This document shows positions 21,697 through 32,279 of a stretch of 64,000 nucleotides of DNA, piece by piece. The notes beneath the pieces are model-generated. The model had not been told where the DNA came from, made no database searches, and saw only the letters and a list, made by a program, of their open reading frames with translations. The translations under genes and the position numbers were made by a program. Source of the stretch: Rhyzopertha dominica (lineage: Eukaryota > Arthropoda > Insecta > Coleoptera > Bostrichidae); NCBI GenBank assembly GCA_025024175.1, contig QCXZ01000042.1, positions 11,363,501 through 11,427,500 on the forward strand, written 5' to 3'. Positions within the stretch are counted from its first letter, which is position 1. Every line of letters starts with the position of its first letter.

Positions 21697-22372
21697 ATGT
21701 TTAGCACATCAGCTGAGCTAGCTAAAAAGACTGGTCCGGATGGAATTGATCGCTGCAGTTTTTTAAAACAGCTCGTAGATGAGTTTCGAAAAACAACATC
21801 CCAGCGTGAGTGATTGCTCTTGCATAGTATCCTCGTTAACCTAACCTCAATTCTTTAGAAGCCAAACGAGAAGTTTTAGCGAATCTCGCAAATTTCGCCT
21901 ATGATCCAGTGAATTACGAGTACATAAAGCAGCTGGGGATTATCGATTTGTTTCTCGAACAGCTTTCCGAAAGCAACGAAGAGCTGGTGCACTTCGGGTT
22001 AGCTGGCGTTTGCAACCTATCGTCAGGTGGGCACAGGAATTGATGAATGCCGGTTGACTGTCATTTGTTTTGTTTGCAGATCCTGAAATTCGAAGTTATA
22101 TGGTCCGTCTGAATGCAGTCTTTCTCGTTTCTCAATTGCTTCTGCATCGTCATGAAGAAATATCATTGAATGCTTTGACTTCTCTTATATTCCTGATAAC
22201 GCCTGAGACGCAGGCGAGCATAACCACCCCAGAAATTATATCGAAAGTGTTGACGATCCAGAACAGGGAGGACACTCGTTTTAAAAACTTGTCGACGATT
22301 TTTTTACAGGACTTTTGTACCTTGGAACAAATTACACAGGCTAAAAGTGTAACAAACATCCCCAACACTTAA
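21697..22372 (+). CDS. ARMC7: Armadillo repeat-containing protein 7, three exons, 189 aa
   Basis: Exons: 21697-21805, 21859-22026 and 22080-22372, joined frame 570 nt, all GT-AG with very short introns (53 bp each). Residues about 20-40 hold [15 protein letters not shown]. Exon 2 encodes the hallmark armadillo block [20 protein letters not shown], then LDLF-like [17 protein letters not shown] and a GVCNLSS repeat end. Exon 3 gives [32 protein letters not shown], and a C-terminal [11 protein letters not shown] with AKSV. Length and repeat order match animal ARMC7, a small all-helical protein reported in association with the spliceosome. The stop TAA at 22370-22372 is only 6 nt before the start of the next ORF, in the same frame, and no polyadenylation signal intervenes, suggesting a shared transcript. 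Confidence 0.92.
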
Positions 22373-22378
22373 CTCACG

Positions 22379-22825
22379 ATGTATTGTATAACGAGAACTA
22401 TTCATATGGGTATAAAGGCAGCAGTAAGCAAATCATATAGTAGCATCCCACACAAATCTTTTCAAGTTGGTGATAAAATAACAGTACAAAGAAAAATAAC
22501 CTCAAAAGATATTAGATTGTTTGCCGAAGTTACCGGTGATACAAATCCGATTCATTTAGAAAATTCTGCAGAACCAGCAGTTGCACACGGTGCTTTTTTA
22601 AATGGACTCGTTTCCATGGTGATAGGAACACAATTACCCGGTGCAGGTACTTTGGTGCTGTCACAGAATTTGAATTTCCCCAATAAGTGCCATGTCGGTG
22701 ATGTAGTTATGATCACTGTAGAGTTAGTAGAGGCTAGGAAAATAAGTGTGGTGAAATTTTTGTGTGAAACAGAGAATGGGACAGTTGTAATGCATGGAGA
22801 TGCAAGGTTACTTGTCAGAAAGTGA
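22379..22825 (+). CDS. HTD2: Hydroxyacyl-thioester dehydratase type 2, mitochondrial, 148 aa
   Basis: A hotdog-fold hydratase-2 protein with the catalytic signature FAEVTGDTNPIHL (residues about 53-65; Asp and His of the DxNPxH motif intact). It also has AHGAFLNGLVS, PGAGTLVLSQNLNFPNKC and GDVVMITVELVEARK. Role: dehydration of (3R)-hydroxyacyl-ACP in mitochondrial fatty-acid synthesis. The N-terminus (MYCITRTIHMGIKAAVSKSY) has Arg/Lys and no acidic residue, as expected for a mitochondrial presequence. A second in-frame Met follows at residue 10. The gene is intronless and begins 6 nt after the ARMC7 stop. An AATAAA follows at 22848. In vertebrates HTD2 is also translated from a bicistronic mRNA, with RPP14, so an ARMC7 pairing here would be a different solution. 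Confidence 0.92.
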   Translation: MYCITRTIHMGIKAAVSKSYSSIPHKSFQVGDKITVQRKITSKDIRLFAEVTGDTNPIHLENSAEPAVAHGAFLNGLVSMVIGTQLPGAGTLVLSQNLNFPNKCHVGDVVMITVELVEARKISVVKFLCETENGTVVMHGDARLLVRK

Positions 22826-22847
22826 TGTAGATATTTTATATACTATT

Positions 22848-22853
22848 AATAAA
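22848..22853 (+). terminator. Polyadenylation signal AATAAA for the ARMC7-HTD2 unit
   Basis: AATAAA lies 23 nt after the HTD2 stop, followed by GT-rich sequence (GTGTATGTAT and TTTTGTTTTGTTAG). It is the first such signal downstream of either ORF. Confidence 0.65.
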
Positions 22854-22869
22854 AGTGTATGTATATAAA

Positions 22870-25228
22870 ACATTTTGTTTTGTTAGTACTAATGGGAAGG
22901 GTAGGGGGTCAACTCCCAAATGGGACTACAATTCTTAATGTGCCGCTATCCACATGTTTAGCAGATTTCAGCTATTAATTTTGAAAAATAAAAACAACAT
23001 TGAAAAATTGCAACAGTTTACTAGAAATAAATACAATGTCATCAGGATTAAACAGTGCAGGATGTTGCAAATACTTTTATGTTTTCCAGTGTTATATTGC
23101 ACCAAGATTTAAAAAGAAACAAAGCAACTATTATTTATTATTGTCGTACACTTAAAACAAACCTTAAAAGAACTTATTTTCATTTGTTTCTGAAGGAAAT
23201 GAATTATTTATGAGAAAATATTCATAAATACCTATTCTGTACCCAATGTCTAGTTGCAAAAAGATTTCAATGATAAAAAGGATGCCTCGATGAGAAATGT
23301 TGAAGGAAGTCTGCCTTTCAAGAATAGAAAATAAAAGATATGTAAACAATTAACAATTAAAGTATGTTTGATTGATTTTAATCATTAACAATCCACATAG
23401 AATATATCTTAATAAAAATCCATTTAACGTAATTTTTAAACATCGAAACTTATCACTTTAAATCGCAAACTAATAGATTTTTAGTTTTGTTTTTTTTTAG
23501 AATGTGGATTTTACAGGTCTGCTTTTACATAACAGCGTGGTTCTATGGGTTGCCTAACTTGAAGAATAAAAGGACATTACTCAATTAGATTTTTACACAC
23601 TAAAAGTAGCGTGTTTTCAGCTTTTTTAACACTACCATTATTGTTATTATATCTTATGAACGGCTGTGATTGTCACTATCCGAAAAAAATATACAATAAT
23701 ATTAATAGGCAAGAAGTGATTTCAATTTCGACTTGAATATCACAAAATTTTGTCGATAGTATACATTAATCAGTATTAATGAACTGAAATTGGGAATGAA
23801 ATCACAGCCTTTTCATATTTTGTCGATATTTTCCGATAACCCTTATTAACCTTCTACAACAAAAAAAAACCCTGCACCTTATGGCGTAGTGTTCCCGGGG
23901 TAATATGCTTGTAAAATCGTTTTACTTGGATGGATGTTAAAAGTAGTGGACCAAGTTTGGATCCTTGGGATGCTGCACTTTATACTTCTGTAGTTGCTTT
24001 TTGTGTTGTGTATGTGTACTTAATGTACCTATTCTATTTGTAATATAACTTCTAAGAATGTTGTAGTCAGGTTTGCTAATATCAGGGTTTTTTTTAGTTT
24101 TTTAATTAGTATTTCGTGGATGACAGGATAAAATGTCTTCCTAAATATTTATATATAACATTGAATTTAAACTTTTCATAATACTTGTTTTAGTCTTGTT
24201 ACAACTGCTTGAGTTTTTTTTCTAGGATACTTACCATTTTGAGTGCCATGAAAATGAACAAATTAAGGTGTACATGTAGCTGGATGCAAGTGATCTTCTT
24301 TCGGTAATTTTAAAAAAATCATTAAACATAAATATTAACCTTATAGTCATTTGCATCCTGTTGTGATCCAGTTTATATATGTTTAATTTCAATTCCGGCG
24401 TCTTACTCAAAGTAGGATCTTAATTAATGCATGTTTTAGTTTTCTTTTACAGTTTCATATTTTATTTGCTTGTACCTTAGAGCAGCAAATGTTTAAAGCT
24501 GTGCCCATATTTTTCCAGCTTCAGTCGTCTTGTTCTATTCTCCACAATAATTTAATACCGCCTATCAATGTTTATTCCAAAAATTTTTCTATGACTCGTG
24601 AAATCAANGTNCAATACCTCAGCTCGTTTCATTACTTTATTTGTGCTCTAGAGCGGCTCAACGGATCGGGTTTATAAGTCGCCTGCAAGAGATGAACCGA
24701 GACGACGACATTCGACATCGAAGACTTCGTCTAAGGGTTGGTTTAACTTGCCCGTTTTATTCGTAACCGAGTACTGAAATACGCTGCGCGACTGGTAAAC
24801 TATTATTTTATCTTGACGATTTCGGTTTAAACCTCGAATGAAATACCGGCCCTAATAAGACGATAAGGTGCCTTCAGCTAATTGAAAGATGTGCAAAGAC
24901 AGCAGAATCACTGGGAAATTTCAGTTTTCTAGCGAAATAGCCTGACACATTAGATTTTTGGTGATACAGTGGTTCCTAAAACAGATTAGTGGACAAGAAA
25001 GAAATCTCTTTTGTTAATCTTGTAGCACACGGATGTTGCGGCAGAAAACTAACTCAATAATTTTTGTAAACGAAATAAACCCTAAATTTGCACAAATGAT
25101 ACAAAAGAAACTTTAATTGTGAAACCTTCTCTAGCAATTTGGAATAGAATAATTTCTTGGCATCATGACTGATTGACTGATTCTAAGTAATTTGTACACA
25201 AAGTAGATGTCAAGAAATGAATAAGTCC
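22870..25228. other. Non-coding interval with one possible exon
   Basis: AT-rich sequence. At about 24653-24735 a GC-richer stretch follows a pyrimidine-rich acceptor (TTTGTGCTCTAG) and is open in one frame with an Arg/Ser-rich product; I could not link it to another exon. Ns at 24608 and 24611 show unresolved bases. Confidence 0.4.
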
Positions 25229-25590
25229 TTAAACACAGTCCGTCTGAAGTATATTATTCCAGGCCGCCCGTGCAGCATCTCGAACTGCCGCTAGACCTTG
25301 TAGAGGATGGGATAAATTTTGCAATATTCTACCCATAGCAAAGAGATCTTGTGGGCAAGGCAACAAAATGACGCTGTTTTGTTCAAAGCAGTCCAAAACG
25401 TTAAAAGAAGCTCGTTGCAACAGATTGCCTACGACAGAGTTCAAAATACTTCATTGGTTCATCTCGACCCTTTTGTGCAAGTCGCAATACCTTGCCTGTT
25501 TGACTTTTTGTAAAACACGTGCGCTGCTTGCACGAGATATAACTTCTTATGCAAAAGATGAAAAGAACCGACAAAAAACATAAAAACAAC
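25229..25590 (-). mobile_element. Degenerate Tc1-like transposase C-terminus
   Basis: Read on the minus strand, the C-terminal block GRILQNLSHPLQGLAAVRD followed by AARAAWNNILQ resembles the end of insect Tc1-like transposases (GRR..... P..L..LRDA...EWNNIPQ). The catalytic part is not recognisable and the frame has decayed, so this is only a fragment. Confidence 0.5.
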
Positions 25591-28500
25591 CTCCTCCAAA
25601 CTTTGTGAAGTGCACCTCCAACAAATTGTGATCCATCAGATGTTCTTTTAGATCAATTAACAAGTTGTTTAGCTAATAATGCGACACGGGGAGTGTTTAA
25701 AACAAAGCTTTTAACATTATTATTGTCACTGATATCAGATAAGTGGAAGTATTTCCATGGGTAAATGAACCCAGCCAAGTTGTTGTGCATCACTTTTAAA
25801 ATGCATTCATTTACAGCTATGACAAAACAGTTTACGTGCATTTAAGGAAGGAACTGTAGGTAAAAATTTAGACCATCATACTGTATTGATTCTTTATCTA
25901 AACTAAATTGTTAAGTTCGACGTATTATATATACTTCATGTCTTTTTTAACATTAAAGAGAATCGAAACAATAATTTAATAAATACATTTTTCTACTGAC
26001 GTTTTATAAAAACTACTTTTCGATTGTCATTTTGTTTTGAAATGACATAAAAACTTATGTGCTCTACAGATAACATATTTTTTAGTCAATAAGGGGTGCA
26101 TAAAAATAAAAAGCAAACATATATTTTGTCCATTTATTATAAATACAGTTGCTTACATTACTACATTGAGTATAAAAATAACGCTAATTCAGAATAATTG
26201 AAGTGCATTAAGTATCCCAAAAATTACTTCCCATGTCATTTCAATAAATCTCTCGTTGAACCAGCAATTATCACTTCAGCTCAAGTGTATTCCAGCGGTT
26301 TCACTCCAGCCTGTTTTGATTCCGTGTGAATCTATCCAGCATACTCACACGAGTCGGAGGTTGAAAGATGATTCGTTCAACGGTTATAGATAACGGATTA
26401 TCGTGAATTGAGTATCTAATAAGTGGTACGTTTGCCATAATAACCCAACGAAAGGTATTATAAATAATAATCGTGAGCAAATTGAGGACCAGTCGTTTGA
26501 TACACGGTGCTATATGGCGTAAAAAAATTTGTTTATAGGCTCACAAATTTCCTATTATTATTACAAAAAAGCAAGGAAACAGTTAACTGGTTTCAGTATT
26601 TAAGGTTTTTGTTCATAGTTCATCAGCTTTGCTTGTAAATTTATTCATTATAGAGCATTCTGTTGGTGACAGGTCTTAGTCTTTGTTTACTCATGTAACT
26701 AGTTTTGAGTTACTTGTAATGTGTGGTACCTTTATTGTAATATAATCTACGGTAATAAATGGATTGTAACTACTGCTTCGAAGATATGAACTTAATAGCA
26801 TCTTGTAGATTCTGTGAGATACAATTTGTCAATCACTTCGGGGTTGTAGGTAGTATTTCTTTGGTGATTTGTAACAAAAGCATCTGTATAGTGAATTCAA
26901 CAAGTGCCAAAGATGTCAAAGCTCAATAGATAAATTAAGCGTCAGGTTATTAAAACTTTACCTTATGCTTGATTCCAAACACATCAGCAGTCGTAACTTA
27001 AACTAGGGCATGTATTAATTTGTTGCAAGCGCTTGTGTTTTGTTTACAGCATTTGTTTACTATGCTACGCAGACTATGACATGCTTACAAAATCTCTGGT
27101 AGTAATCGTTTACCCAATCATACGGAATATTTCATCACTACTGAAACCATACCAGGAAACAATTTTTTAGCATTTGCTTTAGCTTTTCCTGCTGTTGTAT
27201 CTTTTATAGTTATCTGTAGACCGCCTAAAACATCGTGCTAAACCAGCAATCATTTGATTCGTATATTCAAACAAATAACAAAAAATTTTGAAAGACTCCG
27301 GAAAAATACGCTAAAAGCCTACTAATTTAAAATTTTTAAACTCGAACAAATTATTTTTTCTATTTTAAAATCACAAGTTAGCAGGAGAAGCACAATAAAT
27401 AAAAGAATCAAAATTTAATTTCGATCTTATTAAGGTATATTTGGGTCTGTCTTAGTAACGGCGTATTTTCTGTTATTTTTTATGTACGTACTATTTGAGC
27501 AACAAATGAAGGAGCCGTTGGCAATTTTTTTAATCTTTTTTGACATTATGCAATTATTTACATACATACATTTAATCAAATTTATTTTACTGATTAAGTT
27601 ATTAAGTTCAGGGATTTTTTGTTTCAAGAAGTTTTGCTTATTATTGGTAGACGATCTATTTTTTTATATCTACTAGTACTGATTAGTTTCAAATCAGTTT
27701 CCTTTTGAAAATCTAACAAAAGTTTCTCCACGTTGACATAAATTTGGCTGGCGATAGTAATAAGAAGAATTGAATCATGAAAAGAACGATTGGCAATTAT
27801 TTGTGGTTCGTTTCATAGAATATATACAAGATGTCCAAATTTCAGATGAAAATACGTTTATCTATATAATTCTCTGACAGTTATTTAGTTCTCTAGATCT
27901 TTGGTCGGACGAAACATATTCAAATAATTGACAAAATATATCTCCGACACTTCCAGGTGCAGAAATGACAAACCAAACCAAATATTTTAAGTATTTTTTA
28001 CCAATTTGCGAATTTTCATTATTGTAATCTGTATTCAGTCCTAGTAGCTGTATTGCACAGTACCATGATTGTAATACTGAAACAAACGTTAACTACAGCT
28101 TTATGAATTGCTAATTCCAAATCTATAATAACAGGTCTAAGATTTTCATAAAATTCCATTTAACTACACTTTTCTGAAACTAATTTAAATAATTTGGCGC
28201 AGGTGGCAGCAAATAATGACCGTTTTATAACCTTGTATAGTAGCTGATGGAAGTATTTCGTCATCTATGTACCTATATCTTTTTACATAAACGTAATGTT
28301 TGCACATTAGAAATCCAGAAAAGATAATTATTTTATTTAGTTCATTATTAATAAAAACGAATAAGGGTTCACCTTTCGATGTTTCTGTATTTAGCTACGA
28401 AAGACACTTAAACAAGACATCCCCTTGGTTTTTCTTCCAGCTTCGTACATGTTTTCCTTGCTCNCTATACATCCACTATGCTGAGGACAGAATTATCAGC

Positions 28501-28727
28501 AGATCTCNTCTCNCNATCGTGTGTTCAGTGAAGTTAAAAACAGTCCTTTACTCTCAATCTATTTATTATCTCNTGGCTACNTGTTTCNGTCTTTTTTTGA
28601 TGAAGAACATTTTGATTCTGGTTATACATAAAATGAAATGTACTCACGTTTGAGAAGTTTACTGTCANTTAATTTTCGTCTAGATTCGCCATTTGTAAAG
28701 TACGACAGACATTGCATTCTTGTAGGC
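25591..28727. other. Non-coding AT-rich interval
   Basis: No gene was recognised. A slightly GC-richer patch at 26230-26420 has no open frame of note. Several Ns at 28464-28670 mark low-quality assembly, and the 117-codon open frame there is not credible. Confidence 0.45.
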
Positions 28728-28759
28728 CTGAAGATGGTCTTCGTCAAAAGAGACCGAAA
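28728..28759 (+). other. Hammerhead-like motif, probable Penelope-type tail
   Basis: CTGAAGA is followed by T, a stem GGTCT/AGACC with an 11-nt closing loop, and GAAA at 28756-28759. This is the same half-core arrangement as at 9541-9564. It is followed by an A-rich stretch containing AAATAAATAGATTG. No Penelope ORF could be read next to it, and helix III and a cleavage triplet are not evident. Confidence 0.45.
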
Positions 28760-28867
28760 CATCTAGCGAAGAGAAAATAAATAGATTGAAAGTCCTTTGA
28801 CCGTTGTTTACTTCATTGAATTAATTAATTACTTAAATACATTTCTATTTATATTTCATTATACACT

Positions 28868-28918
28868 ACAGGGAATTCCTGCTTTGCCCCCCTTAGACCA
28901 GAGCTGAGTACGCCCATG
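28868..28918. mobile_element. Right terminus of the hAT family seen at 13604-14911
   Basis: The stretch from AATTCCTGCTTTGCCCCC to GTACGCCCATG matches the right end of the complete element at 13604-14911. No left terminus or 8-bp duplication was found, so it is an orphan end. It lies about 150 bp before the Fcp3C-like start codon. Confidence 0.6.
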
Positions 28919-29068
28919 CCTAATGTTGTACCTATTACAAAACCATATTACACCAGCCACATTCAGTTATTCCAAACAAAAACAACGCATTAATTTATTA
29001 ATACAACCGCGGCCTGGAAACCCACTTCAGTCGGCCTCCTCCACGAAGCCACCTGCACCACCCTCGAG

Positions 29069-32000
29069 ATGCGGACGGCCCTCATCATCCTCCCCCTGTT
29101 CGTCCTCGCCGTAGACGCCGGCCTGAAAGACAACCTGGTGCGGCCCGACGGTCCCACTCCGTGCACCTGCGGGATCTTCCTCAGCGGGCAGTTCAAGAAG
29201 GGCTCCAAGGAGCAGCCGAAGGGAGTTCCGGTGCTCATCCAGGAAATGGACACCCCCTTCATGAATAACGCGGTGGGCAACCGCCAATGCATAAACAAAT
29301 GCCTGGAAACGGTGAGAAACGTTGCTTTTTTTGTGGGGGCGCTCCTCGGGTGTGACCGGGGTGTAGCAAATCCCGGCTGGCGGAAAAAATTGTGATTAGG
29401 GTTTGTTCGAGCTGGGAACGTCGGTGTTTCGTGGTTAATGGGGCGTCAGTTGCTTTGGTTTTCTCATGGTGGTGATTCTGTTAAATCGAGGGTATCCCCC
29501 TGTTGTTATTTGGCTAGGATTCATTCTCACTCGTCTTCTAGCTAGGGCTGAGCAATACCATTAGACAGGTATCGAAGTATATTGTTGTTTTTTCACCTCG
29601 AAACTTGATGGTCTCCGATTACGCTAATTTTATGTTCATTTACTAATGTGGACCTGCTTTATTTCGGAGTGGTGTCAGTTGGTCTCTAGCTGCAACGGTT
29701 CGTCTGAAAAATGACCTGGAGTAGAAGGGTCAATTTACGAAAAATAAATTTCCGGACGTCCTAACTTATTTCCGACTGCATTTTTGGAATCGGGAGCTCA
29801 AAATACATCTGTATGCCGATTTTGAGCGAAAAATGATTTCCACCGAAAATTGCGAAAGAGCAAAGGCTAACCCCTCTGTTGTTTTTTCACCTCGAAACTT
29901 GGTGGTCACCGATTACGCTAATTTTATGTTGCTTTACTAATGTCGACCTGCTTTATTTCGGAGTGGTGTCAGTTGGTCTCTATCTGCAACGGTTCGTCTG
30001 AAAAGTGACCTAGAGTAGAAGGGTCAATTTGCGAAAAATAAATTTCCGGACGTCCTAGCTTATTTCTGACTGCATTTTTGGAATCTGGAGCTCAAAATAC
30101 ATCTGTATGGTGGTCTCCGATTACGCTAATTTTATGTTCCTTTACTAATGTGGACCTGTTTTATTTCGAAGTGGTGTCAGTTGGTCTCTAGCTGCAACGG
30201 TTCGTCTGAAAAGTGACCTGGAGTAGAAGGGTCAATTTGCGAAAAATAAATTTCCGTACGTCCTAGCTTATTTCCGACTGCATTTTTGGAATCGGGAGCT
30301 CAAAATACATCTGTATGCTGATTTTGAGCGAAAAATAGTTTCCACCGAAAATTGCGAAAGAGCAAACCCCTCTATTGTTTTTTCACCTTAAAACTTGGTG
30401 GTCTCCGATTACGCTAATTTTATGTTCCGTTACTAATGTGGACCTGCTTTATTTCGGAGTGGTATCAGTTGGTCTCTAGCTGCAACGGTTCGTCTGAAAA
30501 GTGACCTAGAGTAGAAGGGTCAATTTGCGAAAAATAAATTTCCGGACGTCCTAGCTTATTTCTGACTGCATTTTTGGAATCGGGAGCTCAAAATACATGC
30601 CAATTTTGAGCGAAAAATCTCTAATACCCCTTCAGATAATGGTAATTATCTATTATTTTTGCAAACCAAGCACTTTCTTGTAATGAACGAAGCATGCCTT
30701 GGAAGCTGTTTTTCAATACTGTTATCAAAATATTATTATGGTGTTACTACTTATACAGTAATCATTGCTGAAGTTGTATTACTGGTTTAATAAAAAGTTC
30801 ACTACTTGATTAAACCAAAACATACAGCACTTACAATACAACATGAAAAAAAACAGAAGTGCGTAAAAAATAAGCTATTTACTTTGAATTGCGGATGAAA
30901 TAAGTGATTTTTTAAATAGTATGCCTAATAAAAAAGAAGCGAGATCCACTTTTTCATCCCACCTGTCGCAGTATTATTACCGGGATGCTTAAAAAGTTGT
31001 TAGGTAAATGATATATTAGTGCACTACAAAAGAAATAATAATCATAACAGCAACGAGAATACAGGAGCAAGTAATATGGGGAAAGATAAATTTTAAATCG
31101 ACTGCTCAAAATGTCGCCCATTTCATCAAGCAAATACGATGAGCTAAAGATTATTTAAAAAATTTCCTCGAATTCTTGCCTGTTGGTTCAAAGACCACTT
31201 TTAGTGACTCTTAAGGGGATTAATCTGATGTGCATTTCCCTATCGTAGGAGTGACAGTTATGTCTATTGACAGCGTCATGTTTATGAAGATAGCATCATC
31301 GGTGCAGATCACAGATTGAGAAAAGTCTTTTCTCGATATTTCGTAAAAACAGTCCACCGACAAAAACTTAATCTTTTTATTTTGTAAATGATGTGGAAAT
31401 GGTTCTGGTTGAATTTGTATACGAAATGGATGATAGGTACTTATTTGTCAACTCAAAGTGTATTATGAATTTTACGTATGCTCGTCAGGGACTTTATTGT
31501 ACGGATTGTAAAACCAGTAAATGATTATTTTCTGACAGAATATACAAATTCCGCTTGTGATTTAAAAGTTTCACTCAAGCGAAGATTGTCTTTTGGGGTG
31601 GCGCCTCTCGGGATACTTATATTCGTAAACCTTAGATGCCAACAGATCATTCACTAAGAACAAACACTATGTAAAATATAGTTCTTTACATCTCAAAATT
31701 TTACGAGTAGTTAGGCAGCTGTCCTATGGTACATGATGATAGATCATGTCTTATTAACAAAGTCCTCTTTAAATTTACCAAGGTATCCAAAAATGTAATA
31801 TTATATAGGGTGTTTTATAAAAAAACAAGTTAAGTCGACTACAGTGCAGTTTAATTCGTTTGTATATTAGAAAATATCAATTTGATATACCCGTTACTGA
31901 CATATTCTTTATTCTGAATTAACTTCACTTGAAAAATATTTTTATTTTAATTAAAACATTTTTTCTTTCCGAATTAATATGTCTGCAACCTTCTAGTGTC

Positions 32001-32206
32001 ATTTTATCGCTTTAAAAAAACTTGTTTTACAGATTATTAAGCATTTGCCTAAAAGCGGTGACATAGTCTGCGCCATGGTGGACAGGGATTGTTACAAGGA
32101 GAGGGCGTACCTGTTCATAAAGAATTATGATCCCAAATGGATAAACACAAACATGTCAGCAGGAAGGGAATTCTGCTGCAAGGACAACGAAGCTTACAAA
32201 TGTTAA
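29069..32206 (+). CDS. Fcp3C: Follicle cell protein 3C-like secreted cysteine-rich protein, two exons, 138 aa
   Basis: Exon 1 is 29069-29311 and exon 2 is 32033-32206, phase 0, GT-AG. The signal peptide MRTALIILPLFVLAVDA is followed by the mature N-terminus GLKDNLVRPDG. The family signature then appears: CTCGIFLSGQFKKGSKEQPK, VLIQEMDTPFMNN, GNRQCINKCLE at the splice junction, and in exon 2 DRDCYKERAYLFIKN, then NTNMSAGREFCCKDNEAYKC and a stop at 32204-32206. Nine cysteines suggest an extracellular disulfide-bonded protein. Drosophila Fcp3C is known from ovarian follicle cells; the molecular role is unclear. Exon 1 is markedly GC-richer than its surroundings. Intron 1 is 2.7 kb and contains a tandem repeat. 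ATTAAA at 32268-32273 is a candidate polyadenylation signal. Confidence 0.92.
29583..30620. repeat. Tandem repeat, four copies of a ~290-bp unit, in Fcp3C intron 1
   Basis: Copies begin near 29583, 29877, 30111 and 30373. Anchoring on TGGTCTCCGATTACGC gives 29609, 29903, 30111 and 30399, that is steps of 294, 208 and 288 bp, so copy 2 lacks about 86 bp at its end. Copies differ by only a few substitutions (for example GGACGTCCTAA/GGACGTCCTAG), so the amplification is recent or homogenised. No ORF crosses units. The last copy ends at TTTTGAGCGAAAAATC. Confidence 0.9.
30621..32032. other. Remainder of Fcp3C intron 1
   Basis: AT-rich, with no recognised repeat except a possible MITE edge (AGGGTGTTTTATA) near 31808. 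It ends in an acceptor TTGTTTTACAG. Confidence 0.5.
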
Positions 32207-32279
32207 TCTTCATTATGTGTTACTTACTATGGTTTTTGTTTTTATGCGATTTTTGTATACATTTTTTATTAAAAAATAT

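Noticed and set aside
24653..24735. Candidate internal exon after an AG acceptor, Arg/Ser-rich
   Set aside because: No partner exon or convincing donor found, and the product is low complexity. Kept only as a remark in the interval entry.
28300..28653. 117-codon plus frame
   Set aside because: Crosses eight unresolved bases and has no family resemblance.
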